From NCBI GenBank assembly GCA_038373865.1, contig JAXGGA010001705.1:78861-142860 (forward strand): 64,000 nt of DNA, written 5' to 3'. The first letter of the stretch is position 1; every line of letters starts with the position of its first letter. This DNA comes from Uloborus plumipes. Its lineage: Eukaryota; Arthropoda; Arachnida; Araneae; Uloboridae. The notes under the pieces were generated by a model, which worked only from the letters and a program-made list of their open reading frames with translations, had not been told where the DNA came from and made no database searches. Below are positions 53,650 to 64,000 of this stretch, one piece after another. The translations under genes and the position numbers were made by a program.

Positions 53650-56412
53650 GTTTACTTTTTAAGTGCCTATTTCATCAGATGAAATCTGCATATTTGGTTC
53701 TTAGAAATCAGCTTTATTTGCTAAAAACGTACGTTTGACATAATTCGTCGTCTCAGATAATTGAAAGAATATTGATCAGATACTAGAATACCGATGTCGA
53801 TGTACGGAAAAGTAGGCTCGTTTAGTTCTTGACAGAACTTCTTGTTTTGTTTAACTTTATGGTTTAAAAATATCTTAAAGAACTTTTCCACTTACACAGT
53901 GTAATTTGTTGACTGGTTCACTTTTTTTGTAATGATTAAACAACATAATGGGAAGTTCTTTTACCAAGTTTGGTATACCTAAATTCACATATTATTGCTG
54001 AGGTCTTTTTTTTATGTTTATGTTAAGCAATAAAGCAGTTGCCTCTTACTAAACACAGTGTCCGTTTCAAATTTTTGTCTCAAACGTTTTCGCACAGTGG
54101 TTTCGTAGGTGGAACTTAATTCACGAATAAAAGAGTATATTGCGAATCGATACGGAATTGCTTTATAGAGATTCATGATACAAATATCGACAATTTTAAT
54201 AGGAATTTTGTCAAATACCGCCCCGCCGATACCGAATTCAGCATCTTATTGGTTTTCTCCATCTTTGTTGTATCTTTCTTTGTTAGTTATAAAACACTGA
54301 TTCCCATTATGAAATGAATAAATGACCCATCAAATCTCTTATAAAACATTTATTTTTCTAATCATTTGATTTTTTTCAACCATCGGCCATCGGCATCGGC
54401 CATCGGCCGATGGAAGAGTAAAAAAATCGGCCATCGGCCATCGGCCAACTTTGAACAATCGGCATCGGCCCATCGGCCAAAAAATGCCATCGGTCGAGCC
54501 TTAATATTCATATACACTAAATAATTCATTTATGCTACATGTTTATATCTATAAATTTTAAGTAGTAAAGGAAGTAGTAAAATGAAGATTTGGCTGAAAT
54601 ATGCTCTTTTTTTAATGAAATGTAAAAGAATTAAATTAATATAAAAATAATAACAAATAAGTTATAAATAAAGACAATAAACTACGTGAACTTTTTCTTC
54701 CATATAATTTTCGAAAAACTTCTATTGTTCTGCGTTGTATATTTATGTACCTGTTAGGAAAAGTTGTACGAATTAAAAATGCTATATTGATTTCTTTTCT
54801 TTTTTTTTTTTTTTGCAAGAAGGAAAGAAACTTTTGTAAACTTACATCGACATTTAAAAAAAAGAAAAATAACAACTTTATTAATCTACAACTTATCTGT
54901 AGAGCTTCGTTGGTTGATTTGCATTAGCTGGGGATTTCATTTATTTCAATGTTATGTAAAATTTATGAAAACATTTGGGTAAACAATTTAATTTTCCAAA
55001 AAAAAAAACAGCACTTTACTCGATGAAGCATTTAAACACTTTAAAGCTCTCCTTTTCTTTCAAAAAAAAAATAATTTTGTAGAGATCGCGCCTTGTTTCA
55101 TTAGTAATCTTTTGGTGAAATTTTGACACTTAAAGCATTCTTCATCGAAGTCATCTGCAAAAAACATGTTTTTTGGCCGTAAGTTCTCATTTTATTTTTA
55201 TGAACAAAACTTTTAAATGATCTTTATTTACATGAGGAAATATGAAAAATAACTTCTCCTTGCAATTGACTTCAATTGCAACCTTAGTGCATCCACAAGC
55301 AACACATTTTGTTAAGAAAAAGAACGGTTCTTCAGTAATGCTTTCAACGCTTCATCCCCGTTGCTTACATCGGCTTCCCAGTTGACACGTGACCTAACGC
55401 GACCTGTGACGTTGCGTGAAGGGACTCCATTGCTTATTTCATTTCCAAAACGTTTGTAACAGAGTGGTACTGTCTGTTTGCGTATTGCGCACCTGGCAGC
55501 CACGAATGCTTCCATTTGAAAAGGAGAGATAGGTTTAGGATGTGCACTTCCCGATACCTTCAGCTTTTGTTCGCTTGCTACTTCCTCGTTGCATTTCCCC
55601 CCTATTTCGAGAAAGTCAGAAGAGACTTGGTATGTGCGCAGATGCTGCGGAGGTCACACAAAAAAAAATTTAGACAGTAAGTAGAAACATAAAAAATCTA
55701 GAGACATGGATATAAATAAGTTTTTTTTAGGATTTTTTTTTTTTTTTTTTTTTTTTTTTCATTTTCGTAAGAATCAGCAGAAATGGTGTCCAAAGCATTT
55801 TTTGTGCTGTGTAGTATAATTTATTTTGTTGTTGCATTTCAGCTTAATCTTAAATCACATTTTAAATTCCTGCAATTTGAAGCTGGGACAGGTCATTTTC
55901 TCCTTCTTTGACAAAAAAAATTTTTTTTAGTCCTTTATAAATGACGTATGCCCAAACAATTGATACTTGATTACGCACAATTTAAGTAGAAACCAATAAA
56001 AAATATAACTAATTGGTGATAATTATTGCAATTGATTTAAAACAACTCTGAAGTCATGGCACTGATTTGTACCATTTTCGCCGAAATGACCCAGTCATTA
56101 AATTGACATTCCTAGTAGTATTTTTTTAGCTATCTTAGCTAAAAAAATAACTCTCTCATTTTAAATAACAGCCATGTAACAATGCAAATAATGTTTAACA
56201 GCTATTTCATTTTATTACACTTAATTAATTTTATGGCAAAAAAAATCGTATAAGTAACTGTTTTTGCAAATTTATTAGTAAAAGTACAATCTAAGTCTAG
56301 TAGCTAAAGTACAATCATTATGACTATTTAATTAATTTTAAGGAATTACATCAATAAATAATGGTATAAAATTATATATATAATAACTCTTTCAGACACA
56401 TGTCAAATCATA

Positions 56413-57340
56413 TTCTGCCGTGCTAAGCGCAAAAGTGGTACCCTGCAGTCAAGCTCAAACTCAGAAAAAACTCTTTAAAGTTTTGTACCTCCATGTATTT
56501 GATTTGGATGATACTTTTTCAGAAATTAAAAAAAAAATGCTTTTTGTTCTTAAATGACCATAAAACATTGTATGTGGGTAAAATAGGTCACAAAGAACCA
56601 CCTGGTGACGATAGCCGTTCACGTGATTACTTTCAAAACAATTTGGCTGAAAATATTTGACATGTTGTGACTGGTTGGTTCGATGGGCAAAAGTGCTATT
56701 AAATGCATTTAGAAAAAAATTTTAGGATAATTTTTTATTTTTAACATTTATCATTTTGGTTTCGTTAACTGTTTGATTTTATTTAATGTTTTATTTTTCA
56801 AATTGAAATTTCTAACCAAAACCAAGCAGGCGTAGAATACTTCCTTTTAAAGATGGGTAGATTGCAGGAGTCGCCTCCCACTGTCTTCGTCTAGAGATTG
56901 CGGAAATTTTAAGTGAAATGAAAATTTTAGAGTGGATGGGAAATTTTTTAAGACAGATAGGTAGAAGGACAGAACTATGTTTTGCCAATCAAATTGGCTG
57001 ATTTCCGCCAATTGGCTGAAGAATCATATGTATGGATAACTCAATTGGATGGTGTTATGCAAAAAGGAGTTAACCCACAAAACATAAAAAAATGAGTTAT
57101 CCAACTGTGATGGTAAAATATGTTGCTTTCTACATAGGGTAAAAATATTTAAGCCCTATCAACATTTCATGGTACCATATCATTGGTATATTGATATAGA
57201 GCTCCATGCTTTTTGCCAGAGTTTGTTGACTTTAAAGCCCTCTATCTCAAAATCAGGTTTTTGTGGGTTAACTCCTTTTTGCATAACACCATCCAATTTT
57301 GTTAAACAGTGCAGATACAACTTTTGTGCTAGCATGGCAG
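56413..57340. mobile_element. TA-flanked MITE, copy 2, with a nested palindrome
   Basis: The left TTCTGCCGTGCTAAGCGCAA and right end TTTTGTGCTAGCATGGCAG are inverted, with TA outside both. The left 200 bp match 37340-37592 inverted. The right part is interrupted by a palindrome at 57043-57298: arms AATTGGATGGTGTTATGCAA and the inverse TTGCATAACACCATCCAATT extend about 42 bp, around a 170-bp centre. The palindrome is probably a nested MITE. Confidence 0.65.
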
Positions 57341-57344
57341 TATT

Positions 57345-60300
57345 CTGTTTTTAGGAAGATTTTAACTAATTCAAACTGGAACATTCTAAAATAAAGTTTC
57401 AATCCCACTTTATTTGAGAGTATAGTTGTTTTTGTTAATTAAATTTTCATCTTCATAATCCAAAATGAGCTCTGTTTAAAGGAAAAGTGTATCTTAAGTT
57501 ACATTTTTGAATAAATCATTTACTTTTTCGGGCGGTCGTCCAGCCAGACGGGGTTAGTAAAGGTCAAGATTCAAGGTCGCCACTCGCCATGTGGCGACCT
57601 AGTTTGTAAAAGTGGCGACCTAAAATAATTTCCCTAGTCGCTAACTTTTTTTCCCTTCTTCCAAAGAAAAGAAATCTGGGCATGAATTGGAGTTTTTCAA
57701 CAGGACGGAAGACAATTAATCATTTCTGAAGTATGTCTTTGGAGAAACATTGAGGTGGAGAGTGATGGGGAAAGATTGTTTTTTGAACAGAAAGACGAGT
57801 GGACTGTCGGCTACGTTCAAAATGTAGTTGCCATGTTTGATCACTCGTAACGGTCGCACTTGCCAGTTTTTACTAAAAACATTTTTCAGGGGCTTACAAT
57901 TCGTGTGTTTAATTATTCGTTCATGTTTATAAACAACGCAAAATGCCAATGCAGAGCCGATTATTAAAAGAAAAAAAAAGCAAACATCTGCATTGTTATT
58001 GACAGTCTCTGCCGATCGATTGATATAATCAAGTAGAAATATTGTTTCTAAAAAATACTATTGTATTTTTGAGGAATAAGATTGCATTATGCACAATTGA
58101 ATAAATAATGAGAAATAACGTACATTGAAAGCAGATGCTAAGAGATTGCTCACTACTACAACAAAACGCTAATATTATTCATAACATGTGGTATTAAAAA
58201 AACACTAAGATAAAAAATACATCGAAATCAGCACGTAAAAGCAGAATGAGAATCATTTTGGACATTTATGTTCCAAATAAATGCTTTAATATTGAAAGGA
58301 AAAGATAAAAAAAGGGCTTCTTTTAGCATTTTTGTTTCTTCATAGTGGTGGTTACTTATCAAACAATTAACTTTTTTTTGGATTTTAAAAAAATTAAACA
58401 TTTTTGAACACTATTTTGAATTTATGTGTGAAAAAAAGACTACCAAAACATTTTGGTTGAAGATGAAAACATCAGGGTTAAAATTTTCTAATTTCAGTCC
58501 AGAAAAAGCAATGACACTTAAAATGGAATGATGAGGAAGCTTCACTGCTTTTGACAAAGATTTTTTTCTGTGTTTCATCAGCAAAATAAATAAACTTATT
58601 CAAATTCAAGTATGAAGGCTATTAGTTCGTTTTGTTTGTATGATGTTCTTTATACTCAGGTTTTAAAATAACTATTTCTTGTCTCAGAATATATTTAGAA
58701 TTTCAAGCTTTTAGTTTTTCTGTAAAAGACCCGTCCTTTTATGAATAAATAAATGATAATTTGAAGCTTTAATTATGGATTAAGGTATGCATGAACACTC
58801 TGTAGTGTATAAAGCAGTAAGTAACCTCCCCTAAGCAAGGGCATAGGCAGAAACACCTTTTTGCCTCCAACTCGACTACTTTCGTATTCCATGCTGGTGA
58901 GAGCATAATAAGCTCGAAACAGCTGTCCATGGATCGAAATAGCCGAGTTGGCGGTGTATTGACTCTGTAGTGTATTGCATATTTTATACAGAATAAGACG
59001 GAGTATGACAATATTTCCAATGTGATTTGAAGAGGCCACTGACAGCATTTCTCGGCTTATATGTCACTGGCGATTTTTTTTAGTATCAAGATTTAGTCAC
59101 TCTGCTTTTAAGTGCAACAATTTTCAAAAACAAAGCAGAATTAGATTTTTTTAACTGTAGACTAATGAAAATAATGCTAACAGTGCTATAAGTAAATTAT
59201 CATTTTTCTTTTTTTTCTCCTATTAATTTAAATAATTTTCTTGAGAAATTATATCTCTCTCCTTTTTACTTCATCTTATTCCTCATTGCTATGAACGTAA
59301 ATGCTGAAAACTATGATATTTCAACTTTCAAGAGAATTTTTCATTAAGAAAAATATTTTTTTGCAATGAATGACTTCAAAAGTTAATTTTAGTGTGGTCG
59401 CCATATTTAGTCGTTCAAAGGATGAAAGTAGATAAGACTCTTACATGCCTTAGTTTCCAAAATTGAAATTAAATGTTGCAAAATGAATACAAAGCAAAAA
59501 GTGCCATTTTTTGTTTTGGATGATTTTTAAAATTTTCTAGCACAAAATGCTTAATTTTATCTTTCAAATTTATTTTCAGAATGTTATCTTATCCATTGTT
59601 TTAGATGCTAATGTGCTGAAAACTTACTATTTCAAAATTGTAGTTTCTAAAGGATTTTTATTTACTTTTATGAAACTAACTTAAAAACCTATTGTCTAGA
59701 ATCTATTATCTAGAAGTAGTCAGCATGTTTGGTCTCCTGGCTGCCTAAGTTTCCAAAAACAGAATTAGATGTCAATCACAAAAAAAACTATTGAAAAGAT
59801 GAAATATGCCAAAAATTAGGGTTTTATTTTTGTGATTAAGTGCGAAATTTTATCTGCAAAATTGTATCATATATCCTGATGGATTTGCAGGTTGTGACAA
59901 TCCTGCAAAAGCTCATTAATCTGGCATATAAGTAACCGGAATGATCAAGTAACGGGAAAATTTCGTCGAGGTTCTCGATTTCTAAGCTCAACAAAAACCA
60001 TTTTGATGACTTAGAACCTCGTTTTTTCACTAAATTATTTGAGTTATAAACAAGTATCATACATACTCTTGTATAAATTGATTCTGCTAGTATGTCGACC
60101 CCCCCCCCTCCTTCTTTAACTTTTAGGAAGAAAATTGCATAAATTGATCCCTCAGAAAAAAAAATATAATATATATTTTGAAAATGTATTTTAAAAAAAT
60201 TCAAAAATGTTTAAAAAATTGCTTAAAAATTAGTATTTTCTTAAAAATAAACACTTATTCATGATTTCATAAAAGACTTTTAAAAAATATAAACTTAATG

Positions 60301-61490
60301 ATTTAAGCTAAATATAAAATGATATTTTATTTGTTTACCTCCAGAAAGAGAGTAAACATCATAAATGCAAAAAATTTTATTCTAATGGCGATGCAAAGAG
60401 ATCTTGATTTTCATTATGAACGCATAGGAAAAAAAACCTTAAATTTTTTTTTTTTAAATATTATTAACGTTAAATTATTTTAAATTTACATTTAGAGATC
60501 TACATAATTGAAGCAAATTTAAATTAAATCGGCGATTTAAATTTTAATTTTCTGACTCATAAAGAACACAAAATTTCCCTTTAAAATTTTAATTTACGAT
60601 TTTAAAAGTAACAAAAAGACATTTTACTTAAAGGTAAAGTAAATATCAAAAATCAAAACCAGATGAAAAAACAATTTTTTTTATGCCATTTCAACAGTTC
60701 TACATGATGAACATTATTAATAATTATTGATATAATTGTCAAAAATTTGGAGTACGGAAAAAATTTCGGATGTGGGAAAATAAAAGCATAGCGGAAACTA
60801 CTGGAATTCCGATATTAACACCCGAAAAAATACGGAAAATACCCGAACACAAAACCCATAGAGATAAGCGGTAGAAGAAAGTATTTAAGGGCATGCATAA
60901 ATAACAAAATAAAAATAAGGAGTTTGTTAAGGAGATAATGGCACAATTCAAGAGTTTTAAGGGTCCTTATTTTTATCTTGTTGGAAAGCAGGAGTTCCTT
61001 AAGAGTTTGTAAGGAGCGTACAAACCCTGAAAATTACAGCAGAATGTGTGAGTATTTACTTCTCTAGCGTTTGTTTAAAAGAATTGAATTAAAATCAGGA
61101 AAATGTGCACGCTTTTGAGGATTTTCTTTTTCAGGAATTGACCAAGAAAATTTTTTGGAAATTCTGCTCTCGCATCTAAGTTGTCCACCTAACTTTCAGC
61201 TTCATTTTTTGGATTAAATTTCTCAACTTATATGTGAGAAGAAAGTTAAGTATATAAGACAGTATTCGCGTTATTTATGTAGGAAACATAGAGCTTGAAA
61301 TTTTCAGGTAAATTTGTACTTTTCCAAAATCGGCTAAAAATTGACATTTTAAAGAAATTGAACAGAAAATCGGACAAATCGTTCCTAGTTTCCAGATAAG
61401 AATTTTATTTTAGAGCATCTTTAACTCTGGTCGCAGTGATTGACTTTGTTGCACCCTCCTCGCTCTAGAGCATCTTTAGATTAGGTACCG
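57345..61490. other. Unassigned AT-rich sequence with possible element ends
   Basis: No gene was found. A GGTCGCCACTCGCC...GGCGACCTA segment at 57575-57645 looks like an element end, but its partner was not found. A stem-loop with AACAAAATAAAAATAAGGA arms spans 60905-60985. C-runs and T-runs are present. Confidence 0.5.
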
Positions 61491-61497
61491 TAAAGTC

Positions 61498-61715
61498 AGG
61501 TTACTTGGACCCACAAGGAGGTTACTTGAGCCCGCAGTAAAATGATAAAATCTGGGTTTGGTACTAGCATTAGAGACTGCAGAGTGCTTCTACCTAGAGG
61601 AGAAACGAGGAACTACATGCAAGTCTTCAACTAATAAGTACCAAACCTAGATTTTATCATTTTACTGTAATGGGCTCAAGTAACCCCTTAGGGTCCAAGT
61701 AACCCGACTTTATGG
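61498..61715. mobile_element. Fold-back TA-flanked MITE
   Basis: The ends CCGTAAAGTCAGGTTACTTG and the inverted CAAGTAACCCGACTTTATGG are flanked by TA (61496-61497, 61716-61717). The inner parts pair too (AAAATGATAAAATCTGGGTT against AACCTAGATTTTATCATTTT), so the 218-bp element can fold almost end to end. It has a central GAGACTGCAGAG-type loop. Confidence 0.85.
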
Positions 61716-61739
61716 TATGGTAAAAAATATTAAATTGGA

Positions 61740-61826
61740 ATTTACTCGCACCTAACTATCCGGAAAGTTCTCGTATCTGAAATCTGGTGTTTCCCGAGTG
61801 TTCCAGATAGTCGAGTTTTTACTGTA
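61740..61826. repeat. pogo/Tigger-like element end
   Basis: Reading inward on the minus strand, TACAGTAAAAACTCGACTAT, then CTGGAACACTCGGG, is like pogo-type ends. The partner end was not found. Confidence 0.4.
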
Positions 61827-61829
61827 TAA

Positions 61830-63430
61830 ACTAAAGCTGTTTTATTTGAAATTTAGTTCCTTGCCACTTTATATTTAGGATCAGGAGGAATAAAATCGTC
61901 AAAAAGGAGTAATTTAACAATTACTTTCCACTTACATGATTTCGCACAGACATAAGCGGAGCTTCGGGGGGGGGGGGGGGGGGGCAACCTGCTGGACACT
62001 TTATCTTTGAAACTTGAAGATTTCTAAAATCTGAATGAAATTCATAATAAGAATATCGCTTACAGTTATTTTCATTCATTTTATCTTGGTATTCTACCCA
62101 TATGTCTGGGGGAAAGGGGGCACAGGGAAATACAGGCCCTCTGTCAAAAATTTTAATGTTTGGTACATGATATTTTCCAAAATCGAAGCGAACAGCTAGA
62201 ATTGCCATCTGATCAAAAGTCCTCAAGATTGCCAATAATATAGATGCAATGTCTTGCCCCTCCCCCCCCTCGCTGCACCAGATTTTATCTCCGCTTTCTC
62301 CGAGTTTTTTGCGTTATGAAAATAATAATTTAAAGAAGTATGTTATCATAAAACCAAGGGTGTGATGATTGGGTGTAAGCACAACTATTTTATTTGGTCC
62401 TTTCAAGGTATAATTTTAAAATTCTATGTAACTGCTTACTACACTAGAAAATAATTTTAACGTGAAAGTACTATTTTCGTAAATCCTGGCTCACTGTATG
62501 AGAAAGAGAGAGAGAGAAAAAGAAAAGAAATACAGAACAATTACGCGACTGTATCTTGGTGTCAGGTAATGCAATGAAGACTAAATTTATATTTAAAAAT
62601 ATGGACTTCAGCATGAAAATAATTATGTATCTTCATAAATCAAAAATTTTTATTTCTTAATGTTTCTTTCGCTCATTTGTCAGTCATAATCATATCAAAA
62701 ATAATTACATATCACATGCAGGATAATAGTTAAAAAACTTTATAGTGCAGACACACACAATATAACAAAATACATCATTTATTCTTGCCTAAAATCTGTC
62801 TTACATTACGTAGTTTGTGTAGATAATCTGAATACATAATTCTTGTCTCATACTTGATTTATGAACTTTTTACTTAAATGCTATGACAAACTTAAGAATA
62901 CCTATGCTATTACTTATTAACCCCTGACTCAACAAGGAAGGGAGTTATAAGTTTGACGTATCTGTCGATCTGTGTATCTGTCTGGCACCGTACAGCCTAA
63001 ACGGATGGACCAATTTTGAAAAAAAAAATTTTTGTTTGTAAGATGAAGTGATCGAGAGTGTTCTTAGCTAGGTCGTGTCTTCGGATGATATTAATTAACA
63101 AAGATATTAATTAAAAACCTTTAAAATGTGTTTCGCGATTTTTGAAGTGAAAATATACTGCAAAATTTAAACCAATAGTACTAAAAGAAAGAAAAAAAAT
63201 TACGCCTGATAAGATGCGTTTGGAACTTCTATGTAAAATAAAACTCTAATTATAACGTTTTTTAGCACACGCGGATAAAATCTACAAGACCGATGTCACT
63301 GCCCAAGGAAAGAAAACTCAATGATTCAAAATATTTATGAGTTGCCAGTTTCTATTTGTGTTAACAATTAATACTTGTAATTGATTTTAGTATAAGGATT
63401 TTCAATTTTCCTTCTTTATTATGTTTTTGC
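61830..63430. other. Unassigned sequence with long G-run
   Basis: A G-run of about 19 is at 61966-61984. A GTATCTGTCGATCTGTGTAT...CAATTTTGAA segment at 62960-63030 resembles low-complexity ends of other arthropod repeats (compare 52160-52230). The minus-strand open frame 61921-62235 has no recognised domain. Confidence 0.45.
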
Positions 63431-63435
63431 GACTT

Positions 63436-64000
63436 GGGTCATTCCACGTCAAATCAACACAAAAAATGAGATTTTGACACCCATAGTCTCAGATTTTGCT
63501 GAAACTTGGCATAATTGTTCCTTTTATAGAGTTGAGAAAGAATGCAAAATTTTTTTGCTCTATCTGAAATGGTTTAAATTTTATGGAGGATCAAAGTTTT
63601 TGAAATTTCACGATTTTTGCCGATGGCGCGCAGGAAAACCAATTCGCGTTTATGCAGAAAATAAATCATAACTTCCATATTTACCAACCAATATTGATGA
63701 TTTTTTTTTTCAATGTACCTGATTATGCAAGAGTTATAGAAAAAATATAATTTTCTAAGTAGGTATCTATAAAAAAATATGAAAAATTCCTGAAGTACAA
63801 TTTAGTGTTTTTTTTTAACCAAGTATAGAGCTTTACTTAAAATGAGATATCTCCAAGAGGGTAGTAAATAATCCCAAAATTTTTTTTATATTTCTGATTT
63901 AAAAGATGCATTTTATCACACAAAAAAATAACTTTGGTGGTTTTTACACTCCTATATTTAAATTTAGGGCATAAAACATTTTTTTTTTAAGATAGCAATA
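63436..64000. repeat. Start of a GGGTCATTCCACGTCAAATC element, cut by the window
   Basis: The segment begins TTGGGTCATTCCACGTCAAA, a form I recall as a repeat terminus in arthropod genomes. It continues as AT-rich non-coding sequence to the window end. The open frame 63474-63671 is most likely fortuitous. Confidence 0.4.

Larger units (their letters stand above)
51590..54503. mobile_element. hAT-type element with CGATGCATCGGCC ends
   Basis: The duplication ATATTCAT is perfect (51582-51589 and 54504-54511). The ends TAAGGCTCGACCGATGCATC and the inverted ATGCCATCGGTCGAGCCTTA match for about 16 bp, and CATCGGCC is repeated many times at both ends (51605-51740, 54380-54495). The interior holds tandem units (52200-52800) and GACTCCGACTCC-type repeats (52915-53230). 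No transposase. Confidence 0.9.
50951..55436. mobile_element. Element with ATGGAGTCCCTTCAC ends
   Basis: The left ATGGAGTCCCTTCAC (from 50951) and the inverted right GTGAAGGGACTCCAT (to about 55436) share further matches (TCACGTGTC...CTGGGA) over roughly 60 bp. The insert disrupts an otherwise continuous repeat. The target duplication is unclear (AT at most). It contains the hAT-type element 51590-54503. The open frame at 55312-55515 has no recognised domain and overlaps the terminal repeat. Confidence 0.65.
50478..56092. repeat. Inverted-repeat segment, copy 3, split by an insert
   Basis: The left part 50478-50955 and right part 55431-56092 match the two halves of 44690-45503 (TACAAATCATGTCTGAAA, CTGCAATTTCAAGAAAAAA, then TTGTAACAGAGTGG, AAATGGTGTCCAAAGCATTT, and TTTGTACCATTTTCGCCG). 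It is an independent copy, since its flanks differ from those of copies 1 and 2. The left terminal bases are missing. Confidence 0.65.

Noticed and set aside
55312..55515. Minus-strand frame that could have been the DEK 5' exon
   Set aside because: It overlaps the terminal repeat of a mobile element and has no acidic composition or suitable donor site.
61921..62235. Minus-strand frame of 104 codons with Pro run
   Set aside because: The Pro run derives from a G homopolymer, and no domain is visible.
1..64000. CRISPR-like arrays, prokaryotic operons, viral integrations
   Set aside because: Repeated units found are transposon-internal tandem repeats without spacer structure. No operon-like gene order or viral structural genes were seen.

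Overview
This is eukaryotic DNA, AT-rich and mostly transposon-derived, with long A/T and G/C homopolymer runs. Long introns, GT-AG splicing and several co-resident families (non-LTR LINEs, hAT, Tc1/mariner/pogo-like and piggyBac-like elements) suggest an arthropod. A spider or other arachnid is my guess, but nothing in the window proves it. I see no prokaryotic gene organisation, CRISPR array, rRNA or convincing tRNA.

The one cellular gene I can support is a homologue of the chromatin protein DEK, on the minus strand. I reconstructed seven exons by hand: 37799-37970, 30473-30619, 30304-30380, 20204-20298, 12483-12616, 12256-12404 and 5006-5129. All six junctions agree in phase, and the joined protein has the order of DEK: acidic stretch, pseudo-SAP/SAP region, lysine-rich linker. 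The start codon lies upstream of 37970 (not found) and the C-terminal DEK_C exon(s) must lie left of position 1 or were missed. Four introns are 7-10 kb and filled with transposons; two are under 100 bp.

Layout from left to right. 1-582: tail of a CR1/L2-like LINE split by a TTAA-flanked MITE. 673-3850: remnant of an unrecognised coding sequence, split by a 2.6 kb element with 5-bp target duplication. 5934-11857: hAT-type element with 8-bp duplication and nested inserts. 13410-14970: Tc1/mariner-like fold-back element. 15558-17041: hAT-type MITE. 21211-30065: RNase-H-clade LINE split by a 4652-bp hAT element (23727-28378) whose transposase has one stop codon. 31045-31620: second hAT transposase fragment. 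31637-36569: third hAT element, split by two MITEs. 38458-43556 and 43568-46820: two more members of the 5934-11857 family, side by side. 47917-50295: terminal-repeat element with an unrecognised coding remnant. 50478-56092: inverted-repeat element carrying a larger insert, which itself carries a hAT-type element (51590-54503). 56413-57340 and 61498-61715: small TA-flanked elements. The rest of 57.4-64 kb is largely unassigned.

The strongest results are the DEK gene model and the nesting history. Target duplications, and in several places interrupted reading frames or empty sites in sister copies, show which element inserted into which. I found no convincing evidence of a new biochemical system. 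The best candidates for something undescribed are several TE families with unusual ends, the coding remnant at 48.2-49.4 kb, and possible splicing regulation of DEK.
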